The position numbers and the translations under genes are program-made. Positions 34,478-44,357 of a stretch of 64,000 nucleotides of DNA are shown here, piece after piece. Every line of letters starts with the position of its first letter. Positions within the stretch are counted from its first letter, which is position 1. The stretch covers positions 1 to 64,000 of the forward strand of contig JAGSGF010000010.1 in assembly GCA_023955335.1 (NCBI GenBank). The letters run 5' to 3'. The notes under the pieces were generated by a model. That model was given only the letters and a program-made list of their open reading frames with translations. It had not been told where the DNA came from and did not search any database. The stretch comes from Yoonia sp. GTDB taxonomy: Bacteria > Pseudomonadota > Alphaproteobacteria > Rhodobacterales > Rhodobacteraceae.

Positions 34478-35812
34478 ATGAAAAAGCGTATTGCCGTCAT
34501 CGGTGCCGGTCCGTCAGGTTTGGCGCAACTGCGCGCCTTCCAATCCGCCGCTGCGAAAGGCGAAGAAATTCCCGAAATCGTCTGCTTTGAAAAGCAATCC
34601 AATTGGGGTGGTTTGTGGAATTACTCATGGCGCACCGGATTGGATGAATACGGAGAGCCCGTACATGGGTCCATGTACCGCTACTTGTGGTCCAACGGCC
34701 CCAAAGAGGGCTTGGAATTTGCCGACTATTCGTTTGAAGAACACTTTGGCAAACAGATCGCCAGCTATCCGCCCCGCGCCGTTTTGTTTGATTACATCCA
34801 AGGCCGCGTTGAAAAGGCAGGCGTGCGCGATTGGATCAAGTTCGAAACCGCAGTCCGCTGGGTCGAAAAGGATGGCGATAAGTTCAACGTCACTGTCTGC
34901 GATTTGCCCAACGACCACACATATACCGAAAGCTTTGACCATGTGGTCGTTTGCTCTGGCCACTTTAGCACGCCAAACGTCCCGCAGTTTGACGGGTTCG
35001 AAAGCTTTAAAGGCCGCATTCTGCACGCCCATGATTTCCGCGACGCGATGGAATTTCAGGACAAAGACATTCTGATCATCGGCACATCCTATTCCGCCGA
35101 AGACATTGGGTCTCAGTGTTGGAAATACGGCGCGAAATCGATCACAGTCAGCCACCGCACTGCCGCGATGGGCTATGATTGGCCTGACAATTGGGCCGAG
35201 GTCCCGCTTTTGACCCATGTCGACGGCAACACAGCGCACTTCAAAGATGGCACCAGCCGCGATGTGGATGCGATCATTTTGTGCACTGGCTATCGCCACC
35301 ACTTCCCGTTCTTGCCAGACGCGCTGCGCCTGAAGACGGCCAACCGTTTGGCCGCGTCTGACCTTTATAAGGGTGTCGCCTATGTGGACGAACCGGATCT
35401 GTTTTACCTCGGCATGCAGGACCAGTGGTTCACGTTCAACATGTTTGATGCCCAAGCATGGTGGGTCCGTGACGCGATCATGGGTCGGATCGAGATGCCT
35501 GATCACGCGGCAATGGTGGCCGATGTCGCTGACCGGATTGCGCGCGAAGATGCGGGCACTGATGACTATGACGCGATCTGGTATCAGGGCGCCTACATCA
35601 AGGAATTGATCGACGAAACCGACTATCCAAGCTTTGACGTCGAAGGTGCGTGTCAGGCGTTCAAAGCGTGGAAAGGCCACAAGAAGGCCGGCATCATGAC
35701 GTTCCGCGATAACGGGTACAAATCTGTGATGACAGGCACCATGGCCCCCAAGCACCACACCGCGTGGAAAGATGCGCTTGATGACAGCCTTGATGTCTAT
35801 CTCCAGAACTAA
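34478..35812 (+). CDS. tmm: Trimethylamine monooxygenase
   Basis: Flavin monooxygenase oxidising TMA to TMAO with NADPH and O2. The 444-residue protein has the FAD loop GAGPSG at 9-14, the flavin-monooxygenase signature [11 protein letters not shown] at about 177-187, and the NADPH loop GTSYSAED at about 201-208. The N-terminal segment [18 protein letters not shown] and late [16 protein letters not shown] are typical of bacterial Tmm. TCGGAGAGTC precedes the ATG. It stands beside tdm, dmm and gmaS, giving the entry step of the pathway. Similar enzymes also oxidise dimethyl sulfide. Confidence 0.96.
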   Translation: MKKRIAVIGAGPSGLAQLRAFQSAAAKGEEIPEIVCFEKQSNWGGLWNYSWRTGLDEYGEPVHGSMYRYLWSNGPKEGLEFADYSFEEHFGKQIASYPPRAVLFDYIQGRVEKAGVRDWIKFETAVRWVEKDGDKFNVTVCDLPNDHTYTESFDHVVVCSGHFSTPNVPQFDGFESFKGRILHAHDFRDAMEFQDKDILIIGTSYSAEDIGSQCWKYGAKSITVSHRTAAMGYDWPDNWAEVPLLTHVDGNTAHFKDGTSRDVDAIILCTGYRHHFPFLPDALRLKTANRLAASDLYKGVAYVDEPDLFYLGMQDQWFTFNMFDAQAWWVRDAIMGRIEMPDHAAMVADVADRIAREDAGTDDYDAIWYQGAYIKELIDETDYPSFDVEGACQAFKAWKGHKKAGIMTFRDNGYKSVMTGTMAPKHHTAWKDALDDSLDVYLQN

Positions 35813-35825
35813 ATATCTGCTCGCT

Positions 35826-35844
35826 TGCCCAATCCCTTTGGGCA
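35826..35844. terminator. Hairpin between convergent tmm and the tdm operon
   Basis: TGCCCAA, loop TCCCT, TTGGGCA. A perfect 7-bp stem between two converging transcripts, without a T-run on either side, so only weakly supported as a bidirectional terminator. Confidence 0.4.
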
Positions 35845-35851
35845 GGCGCAG

Positions 35852-36229
35852 CTAGTTCGCGACCAGCTGTTTACCTGCGACTAACGTGAACGGTGTCGGT
35901 GGAGTGGTTTTGCTGACCCAATAGAAGTCGCCGCCAAATTCCATGACAAACCACCCTTCCCATTCGGCGTCGCTTTGCCAAATGGATTGGTAAGTGTTGT
36001 TTTGCACGCGCCATGCACCCAAAGCGGATCGCGATCCCTCTTGGGCGTAAATCGCTGTGCCGTCGGGATTAAAATACTGGCGATAGTTTGCACCCGCCCA
36101 TGTTCCTACGGCCGTGTTGCCGGACAAAAGCGCCATGATTTCGTGGTTTTGCAGTTTTACAGATTGCGCGATCGCGGGCATGGCAAGCGTTGCCAATAGA
36201 CCTGCCAGAATGGTGCGCCGGACTGTCAC
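35852..36229 (-). CDS. Small secreted protein of unknown function in the tdm operon
   Basis: A 125-residue protein with a signal peptide (MTVRRTILAGLLATLAMPAIAQ). The mature part is rich in Trp, Tyr and Asn and has the pattern GTWAGANYRQYFNPDGTAIYA ... GAWRVQNN ... WEGWFVMEFGG, which suggests a small lipocalin-like or beta-sandwich fold. No cysteines are present. I do not recognise a function. Its start overlaps the truncated haemoglobin stop by four bases, so it is the third gene of the tdm transcript, which is notable because the other two products act in the cytoplasm. Confidence 0.75.
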   Translation of the reverse strand: MTVRRTILAGLLATLAMPAIAQSVKLQNHEIMALLSGNTAVGTWAGANYRQYFNPDGTAIYAQEGSRSALGAWRVQNNTYQSIWQSDAEWEGWFVMEFGGDFYWVSKTTPPTPFTLVAGKQLVAN

Positions 36230-36636
36230 GCTGTTTCGCCGATCCGCCAGTCGGGCACTTCGTTGATCAATATTTGAGCGACCCGATGAACAGCGCGGCG
36301 CAGCTGGTCCACCTTGTCACCTGCGAAACCGCAATCAACAAGCGCCTTGTCCCACGTGGCCAGCCACGCATCGGCGTCCGCTTGCCGGATTGGCACATGG
36401 GCGTGAATTTCGCGCACATCCATATGCCCATGGGTTTCGCGATAATGCTGCCGCCCGCCCAAAAAGCCGATCATAAAGTCGACCTGTTGGACGCGCGTGT
36501 GATCAACGCCGTGGCCCCTGAAATGCAGCCGGTGGATGTCCGCTGCATTTGGGTCGGTTTCCATCAGATCGTAAAAGTGGTTCACAAGCCGGAACACGGC
36601 ATCTTCCCCACCCAAATGATCGATCAGCGTTTCCAT
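36226..36636 (-). CDS. Group II truncated haemoglobin
   Basis: A 136-residue globin of the 2/2 fold, group II. Visible landmarks are Y22 in HFYDLM (B10 position), the GG turns before the F helix (LGGRQHY), a proximal histidine at H78 by alignment with GlbO, and W91 or W95 in DAWLATWDKA for the family's G8 tryptophan. Such globins bind O2 or NO. The ATG lies against the end of tdm (one-base overlap) and the secreted-protein gene follows with a four-base overlap. A role in oxygen or NO handling around amine oxidation is inference from position. Confidence 0.88.
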   Translation of the reverse strand: METLIDHLGGEDAVFRLVNHFYDLMETDPNAADIHRLHFRGHGVDHTRVQQVDFMIGFLGGRQHYRETHGHMDVREIHAHVPIRQADADAWLATWDKALVDCGFAGDKVDQLRRAVHRVAQILINEVPDWRIGETA

Positions 36637-39008
36637 TATGACCGCGGGCGCTCTTTCTTGGGATCAAACGCCGCAAGGTCAGGGCGGATGATGGCAGGTA
36701 GGCGTTTTTGTTCGCCATCCAGTTTGCCGATTTCCAATACCGTTCCCGGCACGGCATGCGCCACATCAACGCGCGCCATCGCGATGTTTTTGCCCAACAT
36801 TGGCGACCGAATGGCTGACGTGATCTCGCCCACTTGGGCACGGCCAACACGCACGCAATCTCCGTGATCCACGTCAACAGCACTGTCGATATCAAGCCCG
36901 ACCAATTTGTTACGCGGATGTTCTTTGCGGCGGATCAACGCGTCACGGCCGATGAAATCGTCTTCTTTGGATTTGAGCGGCACGGTGAACCCGATGCCCG
37001 CTTCGAACGGATCGGTCTGGTCGGAAAAGTCGTAACCTGCAAAGATGAGGCCGGCCTCGATCCGCACCATATCAAGCGCTTCCAGGCCCATCGGGACCAG
37101 CCCGTGATCTTTGCCTGCGTCCCAAATCGCGTCGAAAATTTCTGTCGCATCTTTGGGGTGGCACATGACTTCATAGCCCAGCTCGCCAGTGTAACCTGTC
37201 CGTGACAGCACAAAGGCGGTGCCGCTTTCGTTGTTCAGACGCGCGGGCGCGAACCGGAACCAGCCAATCTGGTCAAAATTCGGCTGGTGGGGTGCTGTCC
37301 AGACGATTTTACGCAGTAGATCTCGGCTTTCCGGGCCTTGCACAGCCACGTTATGCAATTGGTCTGTAGACGCGCGAACCAACACCTTGAGACCCAGCTT
37401 TTCAGCCTGCTCGCGCATCCATTCGCCGCCATAATCAGAGCCACCGATCCAGCGGAAGTTATCTTTGCCCAAGCGGAACACAGTGCCATCGTCAACCATG
37501 CCGCCATGTTCATAGCACATCGCGGTATAGACCACGCCGCCGATCGACAGGGTCTTCATGTTGCGGGTGAACACATATTGGCACAAGGCCTCTGCGTCGG
37601 GACCTGTAATCTCGAATTTGCGCAACGGGGACAGGTCAAGAATGACCGCCTTTTTGCGGCAGGCCCAGTATTCTTCGATGCATCCGTGGCTGGTAGAATT
37701 GGCGGCCAACCAATACCCATTATATTCGATAAAGTTGTTCGTGTGCTTGGCAAAGCTGTCGTGGAACGCTGTTTTCTTGGTCATCTTTGGCTCCGAATCT
37801 TTTGTCGTGCGGATCGCAATGGACCTGCTGAATGTTTCTTTGCCGCTATAGGTGCGGACGTGAATATCGGATGGGTTCCAGCCGTTGGCAGATGATGTAT
37901 CGTCGGGGCAGGCCGAGCTGACACAAACAATGTCAGTCAATGCGCGTAGCAGAACAAAGTCGCCAGGGCGGGACCACGGTTCGTCTGAATACAAGACGCC
38001 GTGGCCATCAAGGAACGTGTTGAAGAAAAAGTTGATCGCCATCCAGCCGCGCCGTGGCGCAACCCCGTAGTCCTGCAATGCGCCGTTAAAGTTGGTCGAG
38101 CAATTCACATGGCCCGGATACCCGATGTCATTGTAATATTTTTCGGTGCAAGCCATCGCGAATGCGTCGTGCCGCCCGCAGGTGTCTTGCACGACCTCGA
38201 CCAATGGCAGCATTTCCTGATCATAATATTTCGCATGCAAGCCCGGCATCGGATAGGCGTGACCCATCAGCGTGCGGGTTGTTGTCACGTCAAGCGCGTG
38301 CTCGATCCCCTTGTCCAGCTTGCGCGCACTGAAGCATTCGAAGTCAGAACACTGCCGCCCGTCCACATCGATGATCTGGATATAATCGCCTGCTTTGACA
38401 AAGAAAGATTCGGCGGTTTGGGTATGAACACGAATGTCTGAAATCGGGTCAGCAAGCGGATCAGGGGCATCAAATTTCACGGTCGATTTAATGACGGCCC
38501 GCTTTATCATGACGACCAATGGGGTCGCTGTGTTTTGCAACTCGAAATCCATCGGACCTGAGGGGGCGGCAATGGTAACCGCGCCATCACGGATCGCGCG
38601 AAAGCTGCTTTGAGTTTTGGCGGGCGTTGTTGCCTCAAACACATGGATCGCACCGGGCTGGGCTAGGTCGATGCCACGTGCCTCGAGACTCATGCGTAGG
38701 CCGCGCAAAGACTGGTTGTCGCTGGTCAAAAGCCCATGCAGGCCGCCTGCAGGACCTGCGCCCGTTTCACCCAAAACACCCGCATCAATCTTGCCTTTGG
38801 GGTCGGTCGCGATCAGTTCGCACAGTTGCCCACCCTCATCGTTGATGATGGTCAGCTGATCGCCTGTTTCAATAGGGATGAACACGGCACCCCCGCCTTC
38901 CACGACATAGCGTTCCGTCCCGCGCGGCATCGAAAACACGTTTGGTTCTATGATCACGCTGGGCTTTGGTGGCCCGCGTTTGACAGTTGGATATTGATCG
39001 TCAAGCAT
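36636..39008 (-). CDS. tdm: Trimethylamine N-oxide demethylase (Tdm, DUF1989-GcvT fusion)
   Basis: Cleaves TMAO to dimethylamine and formaldehyde. The 790-residue protein has two parts. The N-terminal half (about 30-400) contains DUF1989-type sequence with a cysteine-rich metal region (QDTCGRHDAFAMAC, then CVSSACPDD). The C-terminal half (about 430-790) is a GcvT-type folate-binding domain (ILDLSPLRKFEITGPDAEAL, SRTGYTGELGYEV) that captures formaldehyde as methylene-THF. This fusion is specific to Tdm. The start at 39008 (MLDDQYP) has AAGGG upstream; the frame extends further to 39119 without homology. First gene of a three-gene operon with a truncated haemoglobin and a secreted protein. Confidence 0.95.
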   Translation of the reverse strand: MLDDQYPTVKRGPPKPSVIIEPNVFSMPRGTERYVVEGGGAVFIPIETGDQLTIINDEGGQLCELIATDPKGKIDAGVLGETGAGPAGGLHGLLTSDNQSLRGLRMSLEARGIDLAQPGAIHVFEATTPAKTQSSFRAIRDGAVTIAAPSGPMDFELQNTATPLVVMIKRAVIKSTVKFDAPDPLADPISDIRVHTQTAESFFVKAGDYIQIIDVDGRQCSDFECFSARKLDKGIEHALDVTTTRTLMGHAYPMPGLHAKYYDQEMLPLVEVVQDTCGRHDAFAMACTEKYYNDIGYPGHVNCSTNFNGALQDYGVAPRRGWMAINFFFNTFLDGHGVLYSDEPWSRPGDFVLLRALTDIVCVSSACPDDTSSANGWNPSDIHVRTYSGKETFSRSIAIRTTKDSEPKMTKKTAFHDSFAKHTNNFIEYNGYWLAANSTSHGCIEEYWACRKKAVILDLSPLRKFEITGPDAEALCQYVFTRNMKTLSIGGVVYTAMCYEHGGMVDDGTVFRLGKDNFRWIGGSDYGGEWMREQAEKLGLKVLVRASTDQLHNVAVQGPESRDLLRKIVWTAPHQPNFDQIGWFRFAPARLNNESGTAFVLSRTGYTGELGYEVMCHPKDATEIFDAIWDAGKDHGLVPMGLEALDMVRIEAGLIFAGYDFSDQTDPFEAGIGFTVPLKSKEDDFIGRDALIRRKEHPRNKLVGLDIDSAVDVDHGDCVRVGRAQVGEITSAIRSPMLGKNIAMARVDVAHAVPGTVLEIGKLDGEQKRLPAIIRPDLAAFDPKKERPRS

Positions 39009-39030
39009 GGCCGGACCCTTAGTGCAGATG

Positions 39031-39079
39031 TTGCATGTGCGGAATAAATATTTAATCTTAAGAATAATGATACATGCAA
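39031..39079. promoter_or_regulatory. Widely spaced TTGCATGT/ACATGCAA dyad upstream of tdm
   Basis: TTGCATGT at 39031-39038 and ACATGCAA at 39072-39079, perfect 8-bp arms 33 bases apart with an AT-rich middle that probably holds the tdm promoter. The half-site shares TTGCAT with the dyad upstream of dmmD. Candidate paired operator sites. Confidence 0.45.
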
Positions 39080-39107
39080 ACACCCTCACAGCAAATGAAA
39101 AGACACA

Positions 39108-39272
39108 ATGACGCACCATCAGATTAATTTAATTGGCTGGATTCTCTTTGTTATCTCAGCATTCGGGTTTTGCATTGCCAGTATTGGCAATTTTTGGGCC
39201 ATGTTCGGATCGATCTTCTTTTTGCTCGCCTGTCTGGTCTTTATGATTCCTTTTTTCAGAGCGGATAAATGA
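39108..39272 (+). CDS. 54-residue membrane protein preceding an EamA transporter
   Basis: A short frame, MTHHQINLIGWILFVISAFG..., with two adjacent hydrophobic segments (about 6-25 and 29-50) and a basic-acidic end (RADK). Its stop overlaps the start of the EamA gene (ATGA), which strongly suggests it is translated and coupled. It has a weak ribosome binding site (AAAAGA). Divergent from tdm. Function unknown. Confidence 0.65.
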   Translation: MTHHQINLIGWILFVISAFGFCIASIGNFWAMFGSIFFLLACLVFMIPFFRADK

Positions 39273-40114
39273 GTGCGCTTTCACTGGGCATAATTGCTGC
39301 ATTTGCCTGGGGGTTTCACGACATCTGCGTCAGGTACCTCAGCCAGCGCACGCCACTGCTGGCGGCCTTGCTAACGGTGCTTATCGTCGGCTTGTTATTC
39401 CACATCGGCGTGATGGTCGTAGAAGACGGGTTCGCCCCGTTGACCGCGCAAACCACATGGATGGCGCTGTTGTCTGGCATGTTTTTCCTGATGGCGAGCC
39501 TAGGGCTTTATGGGGCGTTTCAACGTGGGCCAGTGAAGTTAGTGGCCCCGATTATCGCCAGTTATCCAGTGTTGTCGCTGGTCTGGGCATTGATCCGTGG
39601 TACGCAGATTTCGGCCTGGCAGTGGGGCGCAGTCATCGCGATTATTATCGGCGTTTCATTGGTTGCCGCCTTGGCGCAACACGACCACGAAGGCAGCCCA
39701 CCCGCTGGCCCGACCATCGCGTTTTCGCTGATCGCGGCTGCAGGGTTCGCGGGCACATTCGCGTTGGGGCAATATGCATCCGAGATTTCGGGGCATTTGC
39801 CTGTCACATTGGTCACACGGATCACTGCGCTGGCATTGCTGATCGGCGGCATGGGTGTGCTGCGCCTGCCGTTCTGGCCGGGGTTACATGCGCTACCAGT
39901 GCTGGTGTTAATGGGGATTGCAGATGGAATAGCGTTGCTCTGCGTACTTGCCGCAGGGGGCCTGCCGGACGCACAATATGCCGCCGTGGCATCGTCGTGC
40001 TTTGGTTTGCTGACCATCTTGATGGCGTGGGCATTTTTGCGCGAAAAGATGACGTCCCCGCAGTGGGCGGGTTGCGCCATCGCATTTTCGGGGATCGGGT
40101 ACTTGGCCCTTTAA
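39269..40114 (+). CDS. EamA/DMT-family transporter in the amine island
   Basis: A 281-residue protein with about ten hydrophobic helices forming two EamA repeats (LGIIAAFAWGFHDICVRYL at the start; WAFLREKMTSPQWAGCAIAF near the end, the usual last-helix signature). Substrate is not shown; location between tdm and the TMAO transporter suggests an amine or degradation product. It overlaps the upstream 54-residue gene by four bases, and converges on tmoV with a four-base overlap of the stop codons. Confidence 0.82.
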   Translation: MSALSLGIIAAFAWGFHDICVRYLSQRTPLLAALLTVLIVGLLFHIGVMVVEDGFAPLTAQTTWMALLSGMFFLMASLGLYGAFQRGPVKLVAPIIASYPVLSLVWALIRGTQISAWQWGAVIAIIIGVSLVAALAQHDHEGSPPAGPTIAFSLIAAAGFAGTFALGQYASEISGHLPVTLVTRITALALLIGGMGVLRLPFWPGLHALPVLVLMGIADGIALLCVLAAGGLPDAQYAAVASSCFGLLTILMAWAFLREKMTSPQWAGCAIAFSGIGYLAL

Positions 40115-42078
40115 GGCAGACCAAGCGCCTTTTTCTTGTCGGCGGCCCACTTCATAATCACCAGATCGAACGTTAGCGCCATCAGCGACACGCAGATACC
40201 AAGCACAAAGTTCTTGCCCAGATCGGTCCCTGCCAAGGTCCGCTGGAGTTCCTGACCCAGATCCTGCGTCCCGATAAAGGCCGCGATGATCACCATAAAG
40301 AACGCGAACATGATTGCTTGGTTAAACCCGACGGCCATCGTCGGCAGCGCCAGCGGCAGCTCCACATTCACCAGCTTTTGCATGCGCGTCGCACCCGCCA
40401 TATCCGCCGCTTCGGTCATCTCGGGCGGCACAGTGCGCAGCCCTTCAATGGTGTAGCGGGTCAATGGCACCATGGCGAAGATCAGGATCGACCCCACAAC
40501 AGCCGTCGCGGTAATCCCGAACAACATGATCGCAGGGATCAGGTAGATGAAGCTTGGGAACGTTTGCGCAGTGTCACACGCCAACAAGACGCGCCGCGAC
40601 CATCTATCGGACCGTGCGGCAAGGATACCAATTGGGATACCAATCAGCATCGCAATCGAGACAGCAGCAAGCACGGAATACAGCGTGATCATCGACCGGT
40701 CCCACCAGCCCGACAGGGCCACGAGACCAAAGAAAATCGCGGCAATCACGCCTTCGCGTTTACCGCCAAGCCAGACGGAAAACGCCACAACAACCATGAT
40801 CATCGCAGGTATCGGGATCGACAGCATAAAATCACGGAACGGGTTTAGAATCCAGACGTTCAGGAAATACCGGATGCCGTAGGTGATGCTTTGCACGAGG
40901 TCGATCGCAAGGAAGCCCTTGATCAAGTTATCCAGCTCTTTGCCTTTGCTGAAATCCTGACCGCGGCCAATCTCGGATGCAATCGGCAGGACTTGCGCCA
41001 GTAGAATGAAACCGATGAACACAGCAACAGCCAGCACCAGCGTCTTATGCCGGTTGACCCATGATGTGCCTTTTTCAAAATGCTCCGGCTGTTTGACGAC
41101 CCATGCCTTTGACATCCGATCAAGCGTCACAGCAAGTAAAACGATGGTCACGCCAATTTCAAATGAACGGCCCAGCTTAAAGCTACCCATCATTGCAAGC
41201 AGCTTGGCCCCAAGACCGGGCATGCCAATGAACGCAGTCAAAACGACCATCGCAAGACACAGCATGATGACTTGGTTCACACCGACCAAAATCTCGGTCC
41301 GCGCAGATGGGATATAGACGTGGCGCAGCATCTGGAATTTCGAGCAGCCAGACATTTTTCCGGCCTCAACAACCTCTGGTGATACCTTTTGCAGGCCCAG
41401 CGTGGTCATCAAGATCATTGGTGGAATTGCATATATCGTTGTCGCCACCGCACCTGCGGTTGGTCCGACCTTAAAGAAAATCACGGCAGGCAGAAGGTAG
41501 GTAAAGAACGGCAGGGTTTGCAGGACGGACAAGACCGGTTTCATCGCCTTATCAACCCACGTGTATTTCCAAGCCGCAATGCCAAGAGACAGACCAATCA
41601 CAAATGCGAGCGGTGCGGCGACGACAACAACCGACATGGTTTCCATCGCGATTTTCCATTGCCCGATCAGTGCGGTCCACACAAACGTGCCGCCAGCCAG
41701 CAGGGCTAAACGCCAACCACCAAGGTAATAGCCAATGACAGCAGCAACCGCTGCAATGGCCGTCCATGGGATCGGACCAAGGTTTGGCCAGCGCCGCTTT
41801 CCGTAGAAAATATTGCCCGACGTATCAAGCACATTTTCCAAACCAGCAGTCAGGAAGCGGGTGAATTTTAGCAACCCAAGATCGTCTTTGACGAAGTTAA
41901 AGAACGCATCGAGCCAAATCGCAAACGGTGGGATCATCGCATCTGGAATGCGGTGCAGCCATGCAGGCAAAACACCCGAATATTGCAAGACGGTCATGAC
42001 GACGGCGACCCCCAAAAGCCAGACTGCAGTCCGGTTTCGGGTCATCGGGTCACGGGTCACAGCAGGAATAGCGACCAT
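40111..42078 (-). CDS. tmoV: TMAO ABC transporter permease, fused double permease
   Basis: A 655-residue OpuA/ProW-type permease with two permease units in one chain. Each unit carries the conserved loop: VVEAGKMSGCSKFQMLRHVYIP in the first and MTEAADMAGATRMQKLVNVELP in the second are cut here by their EAA-like cores EAGKMSGC and EAADMAGA. It would form the complete membrane channel for TmoX-bound TMAO. The ATG overlaps the last base of the tmoW stop. Assignment to TMAO rather than glycine betaine rests on TmoX and the surrounding tmm, tdm and folD genes. Confidence 0.88.
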   Translation of the reverse strand: MVAIPAVTRDPMTRNRTAVWLLGVAVVMTVLQYSGVLPAWLHRIPDAMIPPFAIWLDAFFNFVKDDLGLLKFTRFLTAGLENVLDTSGNIFYGKRRWPNLGPIPWTAIAAVAAVIGYYLGGWRLALLAGGTFVWTALIGQWKIAMETMSVVVVAAPLAFVIGLSLGIAAWKYTWVDKAMKPVLSVLQTLPFFTYLLPAVIFFKVGPTAGAVATTIYAIPPMILMTTLGLQKVSPEVVEAGKMSGCSKFQMLRHVYIPSARTEILVGVNQVIMLCLAMVVLTAFIGMPGLGAKLLAMMGSFKLGRSFEIGVTIVLLAVTLDRMSKAWVVKQPEHFEKGTSWVNRHKTLVLAVAVFIGFILLAQVLPIASEIGRGQDFSKGKELDNLIKGFLAIDLVQSITYGIRYFLNVWILNPFRDFMLSIPIPAMIMVVVAFSVWLGGKREGVIAAIFFGLVALSGWWDRSMITLYSVLAAVSIAMLIGIPIGILAARSDRWSRRVLLACDTAQTFPSFIYLIPAIMLFGITATAVVGSILIFAMVPLTRYTIEGLRTVPPEMTEAADMAGATRMQKLVNVELPLALPTMAVGFNQAIMFAFFMVIIAAFIGTQDLGQELQRTLAGTDLGKNFVLGICVSLMALTFDLVIMKWAADKKKALGLP

Positions 42079-43097
42079 TATTCGGCTCCCAGCAAAATGT
42101 CCAAAGCATCAGCGCGCGACATGGCACCAATGGAGACACCATCACGGCTCACGGGGATAAAATCGCGCTTATCATTCACCAAAATACGCGCCAGCTTGTG
42201 CACCGTCATGCCCGCATCAACAGGGTCGCCCTTGCCAGTTTGATCGGGTTTGGCCAAGACACCAGCGTGAACCACACGGGCCTTGTCGATGTCTTCGGTA
42301 AACTTGCGCACATATTCCGTCGCTGGATGCAGCACGATTTGGTCCGGCGTGTCGCATTGCTCTACCGCGCCATCCTTCATAATGGCGATGCGGTCCGCAA
42401 GGCGCAGGGCCTCGTCAAAGTCATGGGTGATGAAGACGATAGTTTTGTTCAATAGCTGCTGAAGACGCAAAAATTCATCCTGCATTTCGCGGCGGATCAG
42501 CGGGTCAAGCGCGCTAAACGGTTCGTCAAGGAACCAAATGTCCGGTTCAATCGCGAGCGAACGGGCGATGCCAACGCGCTGCTGTTGTCCACCAGACAAT
42601 TCGCGTGGAAAATAATCTTCGCGGCCTTCAAGGCCAACAAGCTTAATCACCTCAAGCGCACGCGCGCGTCGGGTGTGTTTATCTTGACCGCGCATTTCCA
42701 ATGGGAAGGCGACGTTATCCAGAACAGAGCGGTGCGGCAGCAGACCAAATGACTGGAACACCATGCCCATCTTGGATCGGCGCAGATCAATCAGATCTTT
42801 TTCAGCCAGCGACATGATGTCCTGTCCGTCAACTTCGATCGTGCCGCCAGTGATTTCGTGAAGGCGGGAAAAGCAGCGAACCAGCGTGGATTTACCCGAC
42901 CCGGACAGACCCATGATCACCAGCATTTCGCCTTTGAACACATCTAGCGATACGTCTTTGACACCCGCGATGTATCCATCCTCGCGCATGTCATCAAACG
43001 ACATATCAGAGGACATTTTGGCAAGGTATCTTTCAGGGTTAGCCCCAAAAAGTTTCCAAACATTTTTGCATGAAATGACGGGGCGTTCAGTCGACAT
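42078..43097 (-). CDS. tmoW: TMAO ABC transporter ATP-binding protein
   Basis: A 339-residue ProV/OpuAA-type ATPase. Walker A is G63-LSGSGKS-T71, followed by LSGGQQQR, Walker B with DIWFLDEPFSALD, and the switch ITHDFDEAL. The C-terminal 60-70 residues (VHKLARILVNDKRDFIPVSR onward) are CBS-like, as in osmoregulated betaine importers. It lies between tmoX (74-base gap) and tmoV (one-base overlap). Confidence 0.9.
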   Translation of the reverse strand: MSTERPVISCKNVWKLFGANPERYLAKMSSDMSFDDMREDGYIAGVKDVSLDVFKGEMLVIMGLSGSGKSTLVRCFSRLHEITGGTIEVDGQDIMSLAEKDLIDLRRSKMGMVFQSFGLLPHRSVLDNVAFPLEMRGQDKHTRRARALEVIKLVGLEGREDYFPRELSGGQQQRVGIARSLAIEPDIWFLDEPFSALDPLIRREMQDEFLRLQQLLNKTIVFITHDFDEALRLADRIAIMKDGAVEQCDTPDQIVLHPATEYVRKFTEDIDKARVVHAGVLAKPDQTGKGDPVDAGMTVHKLARILVNDKRDFIPVSRDGVSIGAMSRADALDILLGAE

Positions 43098-43171
43098 AGG
43101 AATCCTCGAGTATAAGTGACCCCGCCCAACACAGTGGTCGGACGGGGCAAAGTTAGGTCAAGTGAACGGGC

Positions 43172-44185
<1,014 letters not shown>

Positions 44186-44229
44186 TCAGGTCCACGATTC
44201 TTCGCGCAGGACCCACATCCAACTTCAGA

Positions 44230-44249
44230 CAGTCTCGCAGTATTTTCCT
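44230..44249 (-). promoter_or_regulatory. AGGAAA motif upstream of tmoX
   Basis: On the minus strand AGGAAAATACTGCGAGACTG, oriented towards tmoX and beginning about 135 bases from its start. It agrees with the dmmD copy mainly in AGGAAA and scattered downstream bases, so it is the weakest of the five. A separate 13-base sequence, ATTGTGATATGTA (44275-44287 reversed), is identical to one upstream of dmmD (26561-26573). Confidence 0.3.
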
Positions 44250-44302
44250 ATCAAGCAAGTTTTTTTCTTTATAGTACATATCACAATCTGCAATTTGCAC
44301 AT

Positions 44303-44332
44303 AAAAAAACCTGCCCAAAACGGGCAAGTTCT
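44303..44332 (-). terminator. Rho-independent terminator after folD
   Basis: On the minus strand AACTTGCCC, loop GTTTT, GGGCAGGTT, then a T-run. It lies 25 bases after the folD stop codon and ends the formate dehydrogenase-folD operon before tmoX. Confidence 0.9.
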
Positions 44333-44357
44333 AAAATTCTTGCGTTTTTAGAAAGGC

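Noticed and set aside
34625-35758. 377-residue frame opposite tmm
   Set aside because: Antisense shadow of a certain gene; no signal, domain or ribosome binding site.
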